The notes under the pieces: model-generated
What the model was told of the DNA's origin: nothing
The model's input: only the letters and a program-made list of their open reading frames with translations
The model's database searches: none
From: Chryseobacterium sp. JAH
GTDB taxonomy: Bacteria > Bacteroidota > Bacteroidia > Flavobacteriales > Weeksellaceae
NCBI RefSeq assembly: GCF_001507335.1
Contig: NZ_LMAH01000006.1
Coordinates: 62,001-126,000, forward strand
Reading direction: 5' to 3'
Length of the DNA stretch: 64,000 nucleotides
Position numbers and translations under genes: made by a program
Part shown: positions 63,493 through 64,000 of the stretch, piece after piece
How the letters are laid out: every line of letters starts with the position of its first letter
Position numbering within the stretch: position 1 is the stretch's first letter

Positions 63493-63520
63493 AATAAAAC
63501 AGCTGCACCAGGCAGCTGTT
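63485..63520 (-). terminator. Intrinsic terminator of the lamin-tail T9SS gene
   Basis: AACAGCTGC (63498-63506) pairs with GCAGCTGTT (63512-63520), T-rich afterwards on the minus strand. Confidence 0.7.
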
Positions 63521-63538
63521 CATACACAAAACCATTTC

Positions 63539-64000
63539 TTAATCTTTTAAAATTTTCTGAGAAACCTGCTGATTGTTTACAGTTCCTGTTACGATATAAT
63601 TGCCGCTCGCTAAATCAGATATATCCATTGCAGTGCTATCTTTTTGAGAAGACATTTTCACTACTGCACCTAAGCTATTGTATATTTTTACATTTCGCAC
63701 GTTTCGGCTAAAGATGATTTCATTATCTGTAACAAATGAATTTTTAATAAAATTAAATGCAACAGATTGCAAATTGACATCAGCAACGGCAAGCGTTCCC
63801 GTTCCGGGTGAGGCGGTGGCAATCATGAAATCAACTACATTATTGTTGGTATCGCCAGAAATCCTTGTAATAGACGTAAGTGTTGTGGGTGACGGAGCTG
63901 CACCTGCACCTTCAAACTGATCCACTGTCCCGTAGCCTACAAAATCTATCACATTGGATGCAGTAGGACCTGTAACCTGCGTTGTATTACTGGCAAGAAC
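63539..64000 (-). CDS. Lamin-tail domain / T9SS sorting-domain protein, 5'-truncated by window edge
   Basis: The frame is open to the right edge, so the real start lies beyond it. What is visible is the end of a lamin-tail domain (VIDFVGYGTVDQFEGAGAAP, then TRISGDTNNNVVDFMIATASPGT), followed by a T9SS type A sorting domain (NVKIYNSLGAVVKMSS, GNYIVTGTVNNQQVSQKILKD). It is thus predicted to be secreted through T9SS. Domains further upstream are not visible. Confidence 0.85.
   Translation of the reverse strand, partial: VLASNTTQVTGPTASNVIDFVGYGTVDQFEGAGAAPSPTTLTSITRISGDTNNNVVDFMIATASPGTGTLAVADVNLQSVAFNFIKNSFVTDNEIIFSRNVRNVKIYNSLGAVVKMSSQKDSTAMDISDLASGNYIVTGTVNNQQVSQKILKD

Noticed and set aside
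1..64000. CRISPR array, rRNA operon, prophage or transposase
   Set aside because: No regularly spaced direct repeats, rRNA sequence, integrase or transposase reading frame was seen.

Overview
The window looks like chromosomal core sequence from a member of the Flavobacteriia, most like Chryseobacterium and relatives (Weeksellaceae). The grounds are the low G+C content, promoters of the Bacteroidetes type (TAnnTTTG at -7 with TTTG about 19-21 bases upstream), almost no Shine-Dalgarno sequences, proteins with type IX secretion (T9SS) sorting tails, a T9SS plug protein, the L28-L33-DUF4295 ribosomal cluster, and a fused pyrE-pyrF gene. Genus-level assignment is inference. I saw no rRNA, CRISPR array, prophage or complete insertion sequence.

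Layout. 1-1003 is the 3' part of murA. 1153-5734 (minus) is a LemA/DUF2207 envelope cluster with two tandem DUF2207 paralogues, one split by a frameshift in a run of nine A. 5840-7395 (minus) holds a stand-alone NIL-domain-like protein with a palindromic operator over its promoter, a YiiX-like lipoprotein and a DUF1801 protein. 7495-10047 is a large T9SS-secreted fibronectin type III protein. 10329-18358 (mostly plus) is housekeeping: an aminotransferase, murB, proC, lnt, rpmB-rpmG-DUF4295, ftsY. 18426-28527 holds sppA, folK, two tandem OmpA-type outer-membrane proteins, recQ, fmt, a ribB with a degenerate RibA half, and a flavin-dependent oxidoreductase.

28528-29124 has no intact gene, only a decayed remnant. 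29125-34543 has a PIF1-like helicase, a lipoprotein, a gamma-carbonic anhydrase, a three-domain NifU-type protein and hemH. 34758-35245 is a candidate ParE-type toxin-antitoxin pair. 35519-38732 has the T9SS plug protein, an MBL hydrolase, an LRR protein and a thioredoxin-like protein. 38988-45920 is a complete RND efflux system (TetR regulator, adaptor, pump, outer-membrane factor) with four copies of one palindromic operator around the regulator and before the adaptor. 45921-46292 is intergenic and carries two repeat-like elements.

46293-64000 holds miaA, yicC, gmk, nadA, folB, DUF4403, a frameshifted RDD gene, tRNA-Cys(GCA), small membrane proteins, a glycine-zipper lipoprotein, a large membrane protein, aroC, two thioredoxin-fold genes, a YkvA protein, an M50-like protease, the fused UMP synthase, a 939-residue M1-peptidase-like protein that lacks the zinc motif and ends in a beta-rich barrel-like half, and the 3' end of a lamin-tail/T9SS-sorted protein that runs off the right edge.

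Most of the window is ordinary. The parts most worth a second look are the TetR operator array with mini-ORFs, the NIL-domain gene with its operator, the M1-like/barrel fusion, the toxin-antitoxin pair, and the two homopolymer frameshifts.
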